NCBI GenBank assembly: GCA_035712145.1
Contig: DASTBI010000127.1
Coordinates: 1 to 62,112 of the forward strand
Direction of reading: 5' to 3'
DNA: 62,112 nucleotides
DNA from: Candidatus Eisenbacteria bacterium
GTDB taxonomy: Bacteria > Eisenbacteria > RBG-16-71-46
How positions within the stretch are numbered: the stretch's first letter is position 1; each line of letters starts with the position of its first letter. Below, one piece after another: positions 9,548 through 16,809 of this stretch. The notes below the pieces were generated by a model. The model saw only the letters and a list, made by a program, of their open reading frames with translations. It made no database searches and was not told the origin of the DNA. Both the position numbers and the translations under genes were made by a program.

Positions 9548-10525
9548 ATGAGCGCGACCCGGCGCCAGGCCGAAGCGCCGGACCGCGTGCCCGAGAACCG
9601 CGCGCCGCTTCTCCAGCGCTTCTTCGTCTACCAGGCCGAGCGGTTCCCGCTCCTCGCGCTGGTTCCGCTGATCACGCTGTTCACCTTCTCCTCGGCGGCG
9701 TACTCACGACTGGCGCGCGGAGCTTCCGGATTCGTCCCAGGGGCGGTGTTCGCGGTCGGCAGCTTCACCGCGATCACCATCTTCTTCATGCTGCGGGTGC
9801 TGGACGAGCACAAGGATGCGCCCTGGGACCAGCGCTTCCGCCCCGAGCTGCCGGTGCCGCGCGGACTGATCTCGCTCGCCGAGCTCAGGTGGATCGGCGC
9901 CGGCGTGACGGCGGCCGCGATCCTTGCCAACCTCCTGGTCGCGCCCATCCTGCTGCTCCCGCTCCTCGTCGTGGCGATGTGGGCGACGCTGATGACCAAG
10001 GAGTTCTTCGTTCCCGCCTGGCTGCGCGCCCATCCCGCGGCCTACCTGCTCACGCACATGGCGATCATGCCGCTCATCGACGGCTACACCACCGGCCTCG
10101 ACTGGCTGCTGGCCGCGGAGCACCGTCCGCGCGGCCTGCTGCTGTTCCTGCTCGTGACGTTCGCGAACGGCTGCCTCATCGAGATCGGGCGAAAGATCCG
10201 GGCGCCCGAGGGCGAGCGTGAAGGCGTGGACACCTACACGCGCGCCTGGGGCGTGCGGATGGCGCCGATCGTATGGCTGTCCACTCTCGCCGCCTCGGCG
10301 CTCCTGGCATGGAGAGCCGCGGTGAACACCGGCACCGCGCGGGAGGCCCTGGTCGTGCTCGCTCTGCTGGCCGTGCCGTGCGCGTGGCCGGCGTTCCGCT
10401 TCGCGAGACGTGCCTCGGTCCCGGCGTCCCGCCACATCGATGGCGCGAGTCAGCTGTGGCCCGCCGTCACCTACCTCGTGCTGGGCGCCATGCCCTTCCT
10501 GATCCACGCCATGAGGCGGCCATGA
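9548..10525 (+). CDS. UbiA-superfamily membrane prenyltransferase
   Basis: Integral membrane protein of 325 aa with about eight hydrophobic segments. The first aspartate-rich motif is Asp86-x3-Asp90-x3-Asp94 (LDEHKDAPWD), matching the DxxxD-type diphosphate/Mg2+ site of UbiA enzymes. A second motif-like segment, 'EIGRKIRAPEGEREGVDTY', sits near residue 220. The family transfers prenyl groups from prenyl diphosphates to aromatic or glycerol-phosphate acceptors; this subgroup's acceptor is unknown to me. Because the next gene overlaps by ATGA and HMG-CoA reductase precedes, an isoprenoid substrate made locally is plausible. It is not close enough to MenA, UbiA or DGGGP synthase for a specific name from sequence alone. 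Confidence 0.8.
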   Translation: MSATRRQAEAPDRVPENRAPLLQRFFVYQAERFPLLALVPLITLFTFSSAAYSRLARGASGFVPGAVFAVGSFTAITIFFMLRVLDEHKDAPWDQRFRPELPVPRGLISLAELRWIGAGVTAAAILANLLVAPILLLPLLVVAMWATLMTKEFFVPAWLRAHPAAYLLTHMAIMPLIDGYTTGLDWLLAAEHRPRGLLLFLLVTFANGCLIEIGRKIRAPEGEREGVDTYTRAWGVRMAPIVWLSTLAASALLAWRAAVNTGTAREALVVLALLAVPCAWPAFRFARRASVPASRHIDGASQLWPAVTYLVLGAMPFLIHAMRRP

Positions 10526-13257
10526 GCGCCCCCTCCGCTGGCGTGTCGCGCTCGTGGATCCACGTTCCCGGCGGCGACCAAGCCGCGCCGGTCGAGCAGG
10601 TCGGAGGCAAGGGCCATCACCTCGAGCGGCTGCTGGCGCTGGCCCGCGGCGATGCGGGGTTCTGTGTCCCGAGCTTCGTGGTCGTGACCACAAGGGCGTA
10701 CGACACCCTGGTGGGCAGCGCGCGGCCGTGGCCGGCCGACGAGGCGCAGGCTCGCGCTCGCGCGGCCGAGGTTCGAGCCGCGCCGCTTCCGCCGGAGCTC
10801 GAGCACGATCTCCCCGCCGCGCTGAAATCCTCGGGACTCGATCGGCGCCTGCTCGCGGTTCGCTCGTCGGCGGCGGCCGAGGACAGCGCGGCGCGCTCGT
10901 TCGCCGGCCAGTTCGACAGCGTGCTGGGCGTGCGCGCCGACGACGACCTCGAGGCGCTGAAGCGGGCGCTGCGGCAGGTTTGGGCTTCGGCCTTCAACGC
11001 ATGGGCGGCCGCGTATGGCGCGGCCGGCGGCGCCGTGGCGCCGGTGCGCATGGCGGTGGTCATCCAGGAGATGGTGGACCCACGCGTTTCGGGGGTCGCC
11101 TTTTCCGCCGATCCGGTTTCGGGCGCTCGCCACACCGCGGTGGTGAGCGCGGTCCATGGCCTTGGGGAAGGACTGGTGAGTGGCGAGCTCGACGCCGACA
11201 CCTATCGGGTGCGCTTCGCCTCCGATTCCGTCCACGTCGAGTCGAGCCTGGCTCGCAAGACCCATGCGGTCCGGCTCACCGCCTCGGGAGGAACGCAGCT
11301 CGAAGCGCTTCCCGAAGAGCGTCAGGACGCCCCCGCGCTGGGGGACGAGGAGGCGAAGCGCGTCGCCCGGGTCGCACGCCAGCTCGAGCGTGCGTTCGGA
11401 TCGCCGCAGGACATCGAGTGGGCGCTCGGCGGCGCTCCCGACCGGCTGTTCGTGCTCCAGGCTCGTCCGATCACGACCCTCGGTTCCTCTCGCGTCGCGC
11501 CTCGGACCGGCGAGCGCTGGGTGTGGGACAACAGCAACATCATCGAGAGCTACAGCGGCGTCACGACGCCGCTCACCTTCACCTTCGCCCGCGAGGTCTA
11601 CGAGAGCGTGTACCGCCAGTTCTGCCGCCTGATGGGGACGCCGGAAGCGCTGATCGAGTCGCACCAGCCGGTGTTCGCCAACATGCTCGGGCTGGTGCGC
11701 GGGCGCGTGTACTACAACCTGCTCAACTGGTATCGCACGCTCGCGCTGCTTCCGGGATTCCAATTCAATCGCTCGTTCATGGAGCGGATGATGGGCGTGC
11801 GGGAGGCGCTCGAGGATCCGCCGCCGCCGCCCAGCGCCGGCAATCGCCTGCGCGATCTCGCGAGTCTCACCCGCATGATCCTCCGCATGGTCCGCGAGGC
11901 CGGAAAGCTCCAACGCGAGGTCCCGGCCTTCCACGCGCGCGTCGAGAGCGCGATCGGACCGCTGCGCCACGCGGACGTGAGCGCATGGCCGGCGGCCGAG
12001 GCGCTCGCGCTCTATCACCAGCTCGAGCGCCGGCTGCTCGAGCAGTGGCGACCGCCGCTGGTCAACGACTTCTTCGCGATGGTGTTCTTCGGCGTGCTCT
12101 CGCGGCTCACCGAGCGCTGGCTTCCGGGCTCGCCGCCGACGCTGGTCAACGATCTCCTGTGCGGCGAAGGAGGCATCGTCTCGACCGAGCCGGCGCGACG
12201 AGTCATGGCGCTGGCCGGCCTGGTGCGTCAGGATCCGGAGCTCATCCAGGCCTTCGCGGCGGAGCCCGACGATCGCCAGCTGCTGGCGCGGCTCGAGCGT
12301 CTTCCCGGCGCCGAAGCGCTGGTGCGCGAGATCCATCGTTACCTGGACGACTTCGGCGATCGCTGCATGGAGGAGCTCAAGCTCGAGACGGTCACGCTCG
12401 GCGAGGATCCCGCGTTCCTGATCGCGATGATCCGCGCCTACGCCACTCGAGGCACCACCGATCCCAAAGCCGCCTGGGAGCGGGAGCGCGCCATTCGCCG
12501 CGGGGCCGAGGCCCAGGTGAAGGCAAACCTCGAGGGATGGAAGCATGCGCTCTATCAGTGGGTGCTGGTGCGGGCCAGGCGGCGCGTGCGTGACCGGGAG
12601 AATCTGCGCTTCGAGCGCACCCGTGTCTTCGGCGTGGTTCGCCGCATCGTCATTGCGCTGGGCCGCGATCTCGCGCGACAAGGGCGGATCGCCGACGCCC
12701 GTGATGTGTTCCACCTCACGCGTCACGAGCTGTTCGCGGCCTTCGAGGGCGGATCGAACGCCGACCTCCAGGCGCTGGTGCGGGAGCGGCGCGAGCGGTT
12801 CGAGTCATGGGCGCGCGAGACGCCGCCTCCCGACCGATTCGAAACCTACGGCGCCCCCGGAGCGTGGGGGCCGGATTGGATCGCGAGCGCCGAATCGGCG
12901 ACGTTGGCACCTGGCGCAGGCGCCGCCGAGCTGCGCGGAACCGGATGCTGTCCCGGCGTGGTGAAGGCGCCGGTGCGGGTGGTGCGCGATCCGCGCGGGG
13001 CGCGCGACCTGGAGGGGAAGATTCTGGTGGCGGAGCGCACCGATCCAGGATGGACGCTGCTCTTTCCCGCGGTGCGGGGCCTGCTGGTGCAGCGCGGCAG
13101 CCTGCTCAGCCACTCGGCGATCGTGGCTCGAGAGATGGGACTGCCCTGCGTCGTCGGCATCCCCGGGCTGCTCGACATCCTGGAAGACGGCGAGGTCGTC
13201 GAGATGGACGGCGCCGCGGGCGTGGTGCGCCGCCAGAAGGCGACGGCCGCGTCGTGA
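10522..13257 (+). CDS. PEP-synthase/rifampin-phosphotransferase-like protein (ATP-grasp plus swivelling His domain)
   Basis: Predicted dikinase-type phosphotransferase of 911 aa. Residues about 15-330 form a PEP/pyruvate-binding ATP-grasp domain ('VGGKGHHLERLL', 'AVRSSAAAEDS', 'SFAGQFDSVL', 'QARPITTL'). The middle region, about 340-780, is helical and of unknown role. The C-terminus is the mobile phosphohistidine domain with His864 in 'GSLLSHSAIVAREMGLPCV'. The C-terminal PEP-binding TIM barrel of true PEP synthase is absent, as in rifampin phosphotransferases, so the protein probably passes a phosphate from ATP to some other hydroxyl. It starts at ATGA overlapping the prenyltransferase stop and ends at a GTGA overlap, so it is translationally coupled to both neighbours. 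Confidence 0.8.
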   Translation: MSAPSAGVSRSWIHVPGGDQAAPVEQVGGKGHHLERLLALARGDAGFCVPSFVVVTTRAYDTLVGSARPWPADEAQARARAAEVRAAPLPPELEHDLPAALKSSGLDRRLLAVRSSAAAEDSAARSFAGQFDSVLGVRADDDLEALKRALRQVWASAFNAWAAAYGAAGGAVAPVRMAVVIQEMVDPRVSGVAFSADPVSGARHTAVVSAVHGLGEGLVSGELDADTYRVRFASDSVHVESSLARKTHAVRLTASGGTQLEALPEERQDAPALGDEEAKRVARVARQLERAFGSPQDIEWALGGAPDRLFVLQARPITTLGSSRVAPRTGERWVWDNSNIIESYSGVTTPLTFTFAREVYESVYRQFCRLMGTPEALIESHQPVFANMLGLVRGRVYYNLLNWYRTLALLPGFQFNRSFMERMMGVREALEDPPPPPSAGNRLRDLASLTRMILRMVREAGKLQREVPAFHARVESAIGPLRHADVSAWPAAEALALYHQLERRLLEQWRPPLVNDFFAMVFFGVLSRLTERWLPGSPPTLVNDLLCGEGGIVSTEPARRVMALAGLVRQDPELIQAFAAEPDDRQLLARLERLPGAEALVREIHRYLDDFGDRCMEELKLETVTLGEDPAFLIAMIRAYATRGTTDPKAAWERERAIRRGAEAQVKANLEGWKHALYQWVLVRARRRVRDRENLRFERTRVFGVVRRIVIALGRDLARQGRIADARDVFHLTRHELFAAFEGGSNADLQALVRERRERFESWARETPPPDRFETYGAPGAWGPDWIASAESATLAPGAGAAELRGTGCCPGVVKAPVRVVRDPRGARDLEGKILVAERTDPGWTLLFPAVRGLLVQRGSLLSHSAIVAREMGLPCVVGIPGLLDILEDGEVVEMDGAAGVVRRQKATAAS

Positions 13258-14387
13258 CGGCTCCCGCCGCGGCCCGCGCGCGTGCGCCGGAAGCATCCAT
13301 CGGGCAGCGCGCCGCGTTCGACTTCGTCCGCTACGGCAACGTGTGGGAGGACGCCGACATCCTGTGCGAGGCGCTGGCTCCGGTCGCCCGTGGCGGCAGG
13401 CTGTGCTCGATCGCCTCCGCCGGGGACAACGCACTGGCCCTGCTGACACTGGATCCCGCGGAAGTGGTCGCCGTGGACCTGAGCGGAGCTCAGCTCGCCT
13501 GCCTGGATCTGCGCATGGCCGCCTTCCGGCGCCTCGATCATGCCGAGCGGCTCGCGTTCCTGGGAGTGACGGCTTCGGACCGCCGAGCCGAGGTGTATCG
13601 GCAGCTGCGCGGCGATCTCTCGCCGTCCGGACGCGAGTTCTGGGATGCGCACCCCGTGGCGATCACGGCGGGTCCCATCCACGCCGGCAAGTTCGAACGC
13701 TACTTCCGGCTCTTCCGCCGCTGCGTGCTGCCGCTCATCCACGGCCGGAGCACGGTGCGCGATCTCGTCCGACCCAAGTCGGTCCAGGATCAGCGCGCCT
13801 TCTACCAGTCCCGCTGGGATACGTGGCGCTGGCGGGCGCTGTTCAAGGCGTTCTTCAGCCGCGCGGTGATGGGCCGGCTGGGCCGCGACCCCGAATTCTT
13901 CGCGGGCGTCCACGGTCCGGTGGGTGAGCGCATCCTCGAGCGGACGCGCCAGGCTCTCACCGAGCTTCCGGTCTCCACCAACCCCTATCTCGTCTTCATC
14001 GTCTGCGGCACGTTCACCGCCGACGCGCTGCCGCGCTACCTGCGTCCCGAGCACGAGGCGGCGATCCGCGCCCGGCTGGATCGTCTGCGGCTGCGTCAGG
14101 GCACGGTGCAGTCGGCCGGCGGCGTGTTCGACGGATTCAATCTCTCGGACATCTTCGAGTACATGCCGATGCTGGAGCACGAGATCTGTTACGCGGACAT
14201 CCTCGACCACGCGCGCCCCGGGGCGCGACTCGTCTACTGGAACATGCTGGCGCCCCGCTCGCGTCCGTCGAGTCTGGCGGCCCGCGCAGCGCCGCTCGAA
14301 GGCGAGGCCCGCGCGCTGCACGCCCGCGATCGAGCCTGGTTCTATCAGCGGCTGCACGTCGATCAGGTGAGTGGAGGAAAGGCGTGA
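13254..14387 (+). CDS. DUF3419 / BtaA-like 3-amino-3-carboxypropyltransferase
   Basis: BtaA transfers the 3-amino-3-carboxypropyl group of S-adenosylmethionine to diacylglycerol, the first step of betaine-lipid synthesis. This 377-aa protein has the family's SAM site near the N-terminus ('NVWEDADIL', then 'SIASAGDNALALL...VVAVDLSGAQLA'), the middle block 'GKFERYFRLFRRCVLPLIH', and a C-terminal Rossmann-like segment ('FNLSDIFEYM', 'GARLVYWNMLAPR'). No BtaB-like methyltransferase is present nearby. The acceptor here is unknown and could be an isoprenoid or ether lipid, given the neighbours. The GTG start overlaps the preceding stop (GTGA), and its own end overlaps the next gene in the same way. 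Confidence 0.8.
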   Translation: MTAPAAARARAPEASIGQRAAFDFVRYGNVWEDADILCEALAPVARGGRLCSIASAGDNALALLTLDPAEVVAVDLSGAQLACLDLRMAAFRRLDHAERLAFLGVTASDRRAEVYRQLRGDLSPSGREFWDAHPVAITAGPIHAGKFERYFRLFRRCVLPLIHGRSTVRDLVRPKSVQDQRAFYQSRWDTWRWRALFKAFFSRAVMGRLGRDPEFFAGVHGPVGERILERTRQALTELPVSTNPYLVFIVCGTFTADALPRYLRPEHEAAIRARLDRLRLRQGTVQSAGGVFDGFNLSDIFEYMPMLEHEICYADILDHARPGARLVYWNMLAPRSRPSSLAARAAPLEGEARALHARDRAWFYQRLHVDQVSGGKA

Positions 14388-15811
14388 TCGCGGCGTTGCC
14401 GGCGTTCGGCACCCCGATGGGCGAAGCCGCGCGGGCGGCACTGGTCCTGTCGGCGTTCTTCGTGCTGGTGATCGCCGCCGAGCTTTGGCACCGGCGCCTC
14501 CATCCGCCGATCGAATGGACGCGCAAGCTCGTGCACTTCGGCGCCGGGCTCCTGGCGTGCGCGTTTCCGTGGTGGTTCGACTCCCCGTGGACGCTGCTGG
14601 CCGTGGCCGCGACCGGTGGCGCGCCGATCTTCGTGGCTCGCGCTCGCGGGGGGCTCCAGAGCATCTTCGGCGTCGAGCGGCGCTCCTTCGGCGACGTCTA
14701 CTTCCCGATCGCCATCTTCATCCTCTTCCTGGTCGGCCGGCACACGCCGGTCTTCTACGTGGTGGCGCTGCTGACCCTGGTCGTCGCCGATGCGCTGGCC
14801 GCCGTGCTCGGCCGCGCCTACGGCAAGCACCGGTACCGGGTCACCACCGAGCAGCGAAGCCTCGAAGGATCCGCGGTGTTCCTGTTCGTCACCTTTCTGG
14901 TGGTCCATTTGCCGCTGTTGCTGGCGACCAACATCGAGCGCGGCGCGTGCGTGCTCATGGCGGCCCAGATCGCCTTGCTGGTCGGCTCGTTCGAAGCCAT
15001 CGGCACTCAGGGCAGCGACAACCTGTTCGTGCCGCTCGGCGCCTATTATCTGCTTACGAAGCTCACGCCCAAGCCGCTCGAGGCGATCGTCGTCCAGATC
15101 CTGGTGCAGATGGCGATCCTGATGCTCATGCTGTGGATCTCCCGCCGCACCCGCTTCTTCTCGTTCAGCGGCGCGATTGCCGCGCACCTGATGCTGTACG
15201 CGGCGTTCAGCCTGGGCGGGCCGTCCTGGATCGTCGCTCCCGCGCTGGCGTTGACCGTGGCCATGGTGCTGGAGCAGCGGCGCGTGGCGCGCATGCGACG
15301 GCCGGCGTCGGCCGACCACGACGTCGCGGTCATCTTCTATGTGAGCGTCGTGGCGGTGCTGCTCATCTTCGCCGACAACACCTTCAGCACGGCGCTGGCG
15401 AGATCGTCGGCCCTGCGCGGGTGGCATCCGTTCCTCGGGCCCTACGTTGGCTCGCTCTCCGGGGCCATCGCGATCGTCGCCTACCTCGGCCTCGAGAGCT
15501 CCCCCCGCGTGCGCCACCGCTCGCCCGCATGGCGCGCACTCGCCAGCGGCCTGATCGGCTTCGGCGTGGTGGCGCCGCTCGGACTGTGGGCGTCACGCGG
15601 CGCGGGGCGGGTGGGCATCGAGTTCGGGACCGCCGCCGTGCTGAGCGCCGTGGCCATGCTCGTCTTTCTCGCGCTGCGCCGCGGCTTCGCCCAGCCGCCC
15701 GGGACGGGATGGAACCTGCGCTACCTCGCGCTTTCGGTGCTGGCGGCGACGCTGATCACCATGCCGCTCCACTTCCATTGGATCCAGGCCGGCGCCTGGG
15801 CGCTGCGATGA
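14384..15811 (+). CDS. Polyprenol/phytol kinase-like membrane protein, probable two-domain fusion
   Basis: Multi-pass membrane protein of 475 aa. The N-terminal half has the blocks of the dolichol kinase/phytol kinase (VTE5)/CDP-diglyceride synthetase superfamily: 'WTRKLVHFGAGLLA', 'RSFGDVYFPIAIF', 'DALAAVLGRAYGKHRY', 'RSLEGSAVFL'. The second half, from about residue 255 ('FFSFSGAIAAHLMLYAAFSLGG'), resembles the start of DUF92 proteins, the family of the phytyl-phosphate kinase VTE6; that part is a weaker, single-block resemblance. If right, one polypeptide could phosphorylate an isoprenoid alcohol twice to give the diphosphate used by the prenyltransferase. The GTG start is preceded by GGAGG and overlaps the upstream stop. 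Confidence 0.75.
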   Translation: MIAALPAFGTPMGEAARAALVLSAFFVLVIAAELWHRRLHPPIEWTRKLVHFGAGLLACAFPWWFDSPWTLLAVAATGGAPIFVARARGGLQSIFGVERRSFGDVYFPIAIFILFLVGRHTPVFYVVALLTLVVADALAAVLGRAYGKHRYRVTTEQRSLEGSAVFLFVTFLVVHLPLLLATNIERGACVLMAAQIALLVGSFEAIGTQGSDNLFVPLGAYYLLTKLTPKPLEAIVVQILVQMAILMLMLWISRRTRFFSFSGAIAAHLMLYAAFSLGGPSWIVAPALALTVAMVLEQRRVARMRRPASADHDVAVIFYVSVVAVLLIFADNTFSTALARSSALRGWHPFLGPYVGSLSGAIAIVAYLGLESSPRVRHRSPAWRALASGLIGFGVVAPLGLWASRGAGRVGIEFGTAAVLSAVAMLVFLALRRGFAQPPGTGWNLRYLALSVLAATLITMPLHFHWIQAGAWALR

Positions 15812-16809
15812 GCGCGATCAGGATCGAGTCGGCCGGCGACGCGCGGAGCTTCGAGGAGGTGCGCGAGCGGGTCGGACCGGAAGCCGCGAGCGAGGCGCCG
15901 CCTCTGCCGGGCTCCACGCTCATGGTGGCGTGGCGGGGCGATCAGCCGGTGGCCAGGCTGGCTTGCCGCGTGGCGCCCGACCTGCACGACGCTCCGGGCG
16001 CGAGTGGCATGGTGGGCTTCTACGAAGCGCTGGAGTCCGAAGCCGGCGCCACTCTGCTGCGAGCCGCGTGCGCGGCGCTCGCCGAGCGCTCGGTCGCACG
16101 CGTGCTGGGCCCGATGAACGGCAGCACGTGGGCCCGCTACCGCCTGGCGCTCCGGCCGCCCGGGGAAGCGCACGGCGACGATCCGCCGTTCCTCACCGAG
16201 CCGTGGAACCCGCCGCGCTACCCCGGGGACTTCGAGGCGGCCGGGTTCTCGGTGGTGGCCCACTACGAGAGCCGCATCGATCTGGATCTCGATGCCGATG
16301 CGGAGGATGCGGACACGCTGGAGGCGCGCGTGCGGCACGCCGGAATACGCGTGCGCGCACTCGAGCCAGGGGACTTCGATCGCGAGCTCGCGCGCCTGTT
16401 CACCCTGAGTCTCGAGTGCTTCGCCGGCAACCTCTATTACACGCCGATCGACTTCGACACCTTCCGCGCGCAATACGAGAAGATCCGGCCGCTGATCGAT
16501 CCCACCCTGGTGCTCATCGCGGAGACCGACCGACGGCCGGTCGCCTTCCAGTTCGCCTTCCGCGACCCGCTCTCGCCGGATCCTTCGAAGCCGCGGGTGA
16601 TCGTGAAGACGGTGGCCACGTCGCCTGCCTGCCGCGGGCTCGGTCTCGGCGGTCACATGCTCGACCTCATCCGTCGCCGGGCGCGCGAGATGGGCGCGGG
16701 CAGCGTGATCCACGCGCTCATGTACGTGCGCAACCTCTCGATGCGCATGTCGGCGCGTCACGAGACCGAGGTTTTCCGCCGCTACGCGCTCTATCAGTGG
16801 ACGCCCTGA
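15808..16809 (+). CDS. GNAT-family acyltransferase
   Basis: 333 aa. The N-terminal half ('RVLGPMNGSTWARYR', 'EPWNPPRYPGDFEAAGF') is the conserved substrate domain seen in a class of bacterial two-part GNAT proteins. The C-terminal half holds the acetyl-CoA motif 'VKTVATSPACRGLGLGGHMLDLI' (a variant of R/QxxGxG/A) and ends 'FRRYALYQWTP'. It likely acylates an amine; in this operon the amino group left by an aminocarboxypropyl transferase would be a logical target, but that is inference. It starts at an ATGA overlap and its last 13 bases overlap the AMP-ligase gene. Confidence 0.8.
   Translation: MSAIRIESAGDARSFEEVRERVGPEAASEAPPLPGSTLMVAWRGDQPVARLACRVAPDLHDAPGASGMVGFYEALESEAGATLLRAACAALAERSVARVLGPMNGSTWARYRLALRPPGEAHGDDPPFLTEPWNPPRYPGDFEAAGFSVVAHYESRIDLDLDADAEDADTLEARVRHAGIRVRALEPGDFDRELARLFTLSLECFAGNLYYTPIDFDTFRAQYEKIRPLIDPTLVLIAETDRRPVAFQFAFRDPLSPDPSKPRVIVKTVATSPACRGLGLGGHMLDLIRRRAREMGAGSVIHALMYVRNLSMRMSARHETEVFRRYALYQWTP

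Noticed and set aside
10471-12726. Long open frame of 751 codons on the - strand, opposite the PEP-synthase-like gene
   Set aside because: Its translation is Arg/His/Glu-rich with no known motif, and the + strand frame has clear domains. Such shadows are typical of GC-rich DNA. The same applies to the long antisense or out-of-frame stretches at 14371-15790, 25249-26750, 30090-30674 and 34880-36733.
10522-13257. Rifampin-resistance phosphotransferase
   Set aside because: Domain layout is similar, but the gene is inside a metabolic operon and the middle region shows no recognisable rifampin site.
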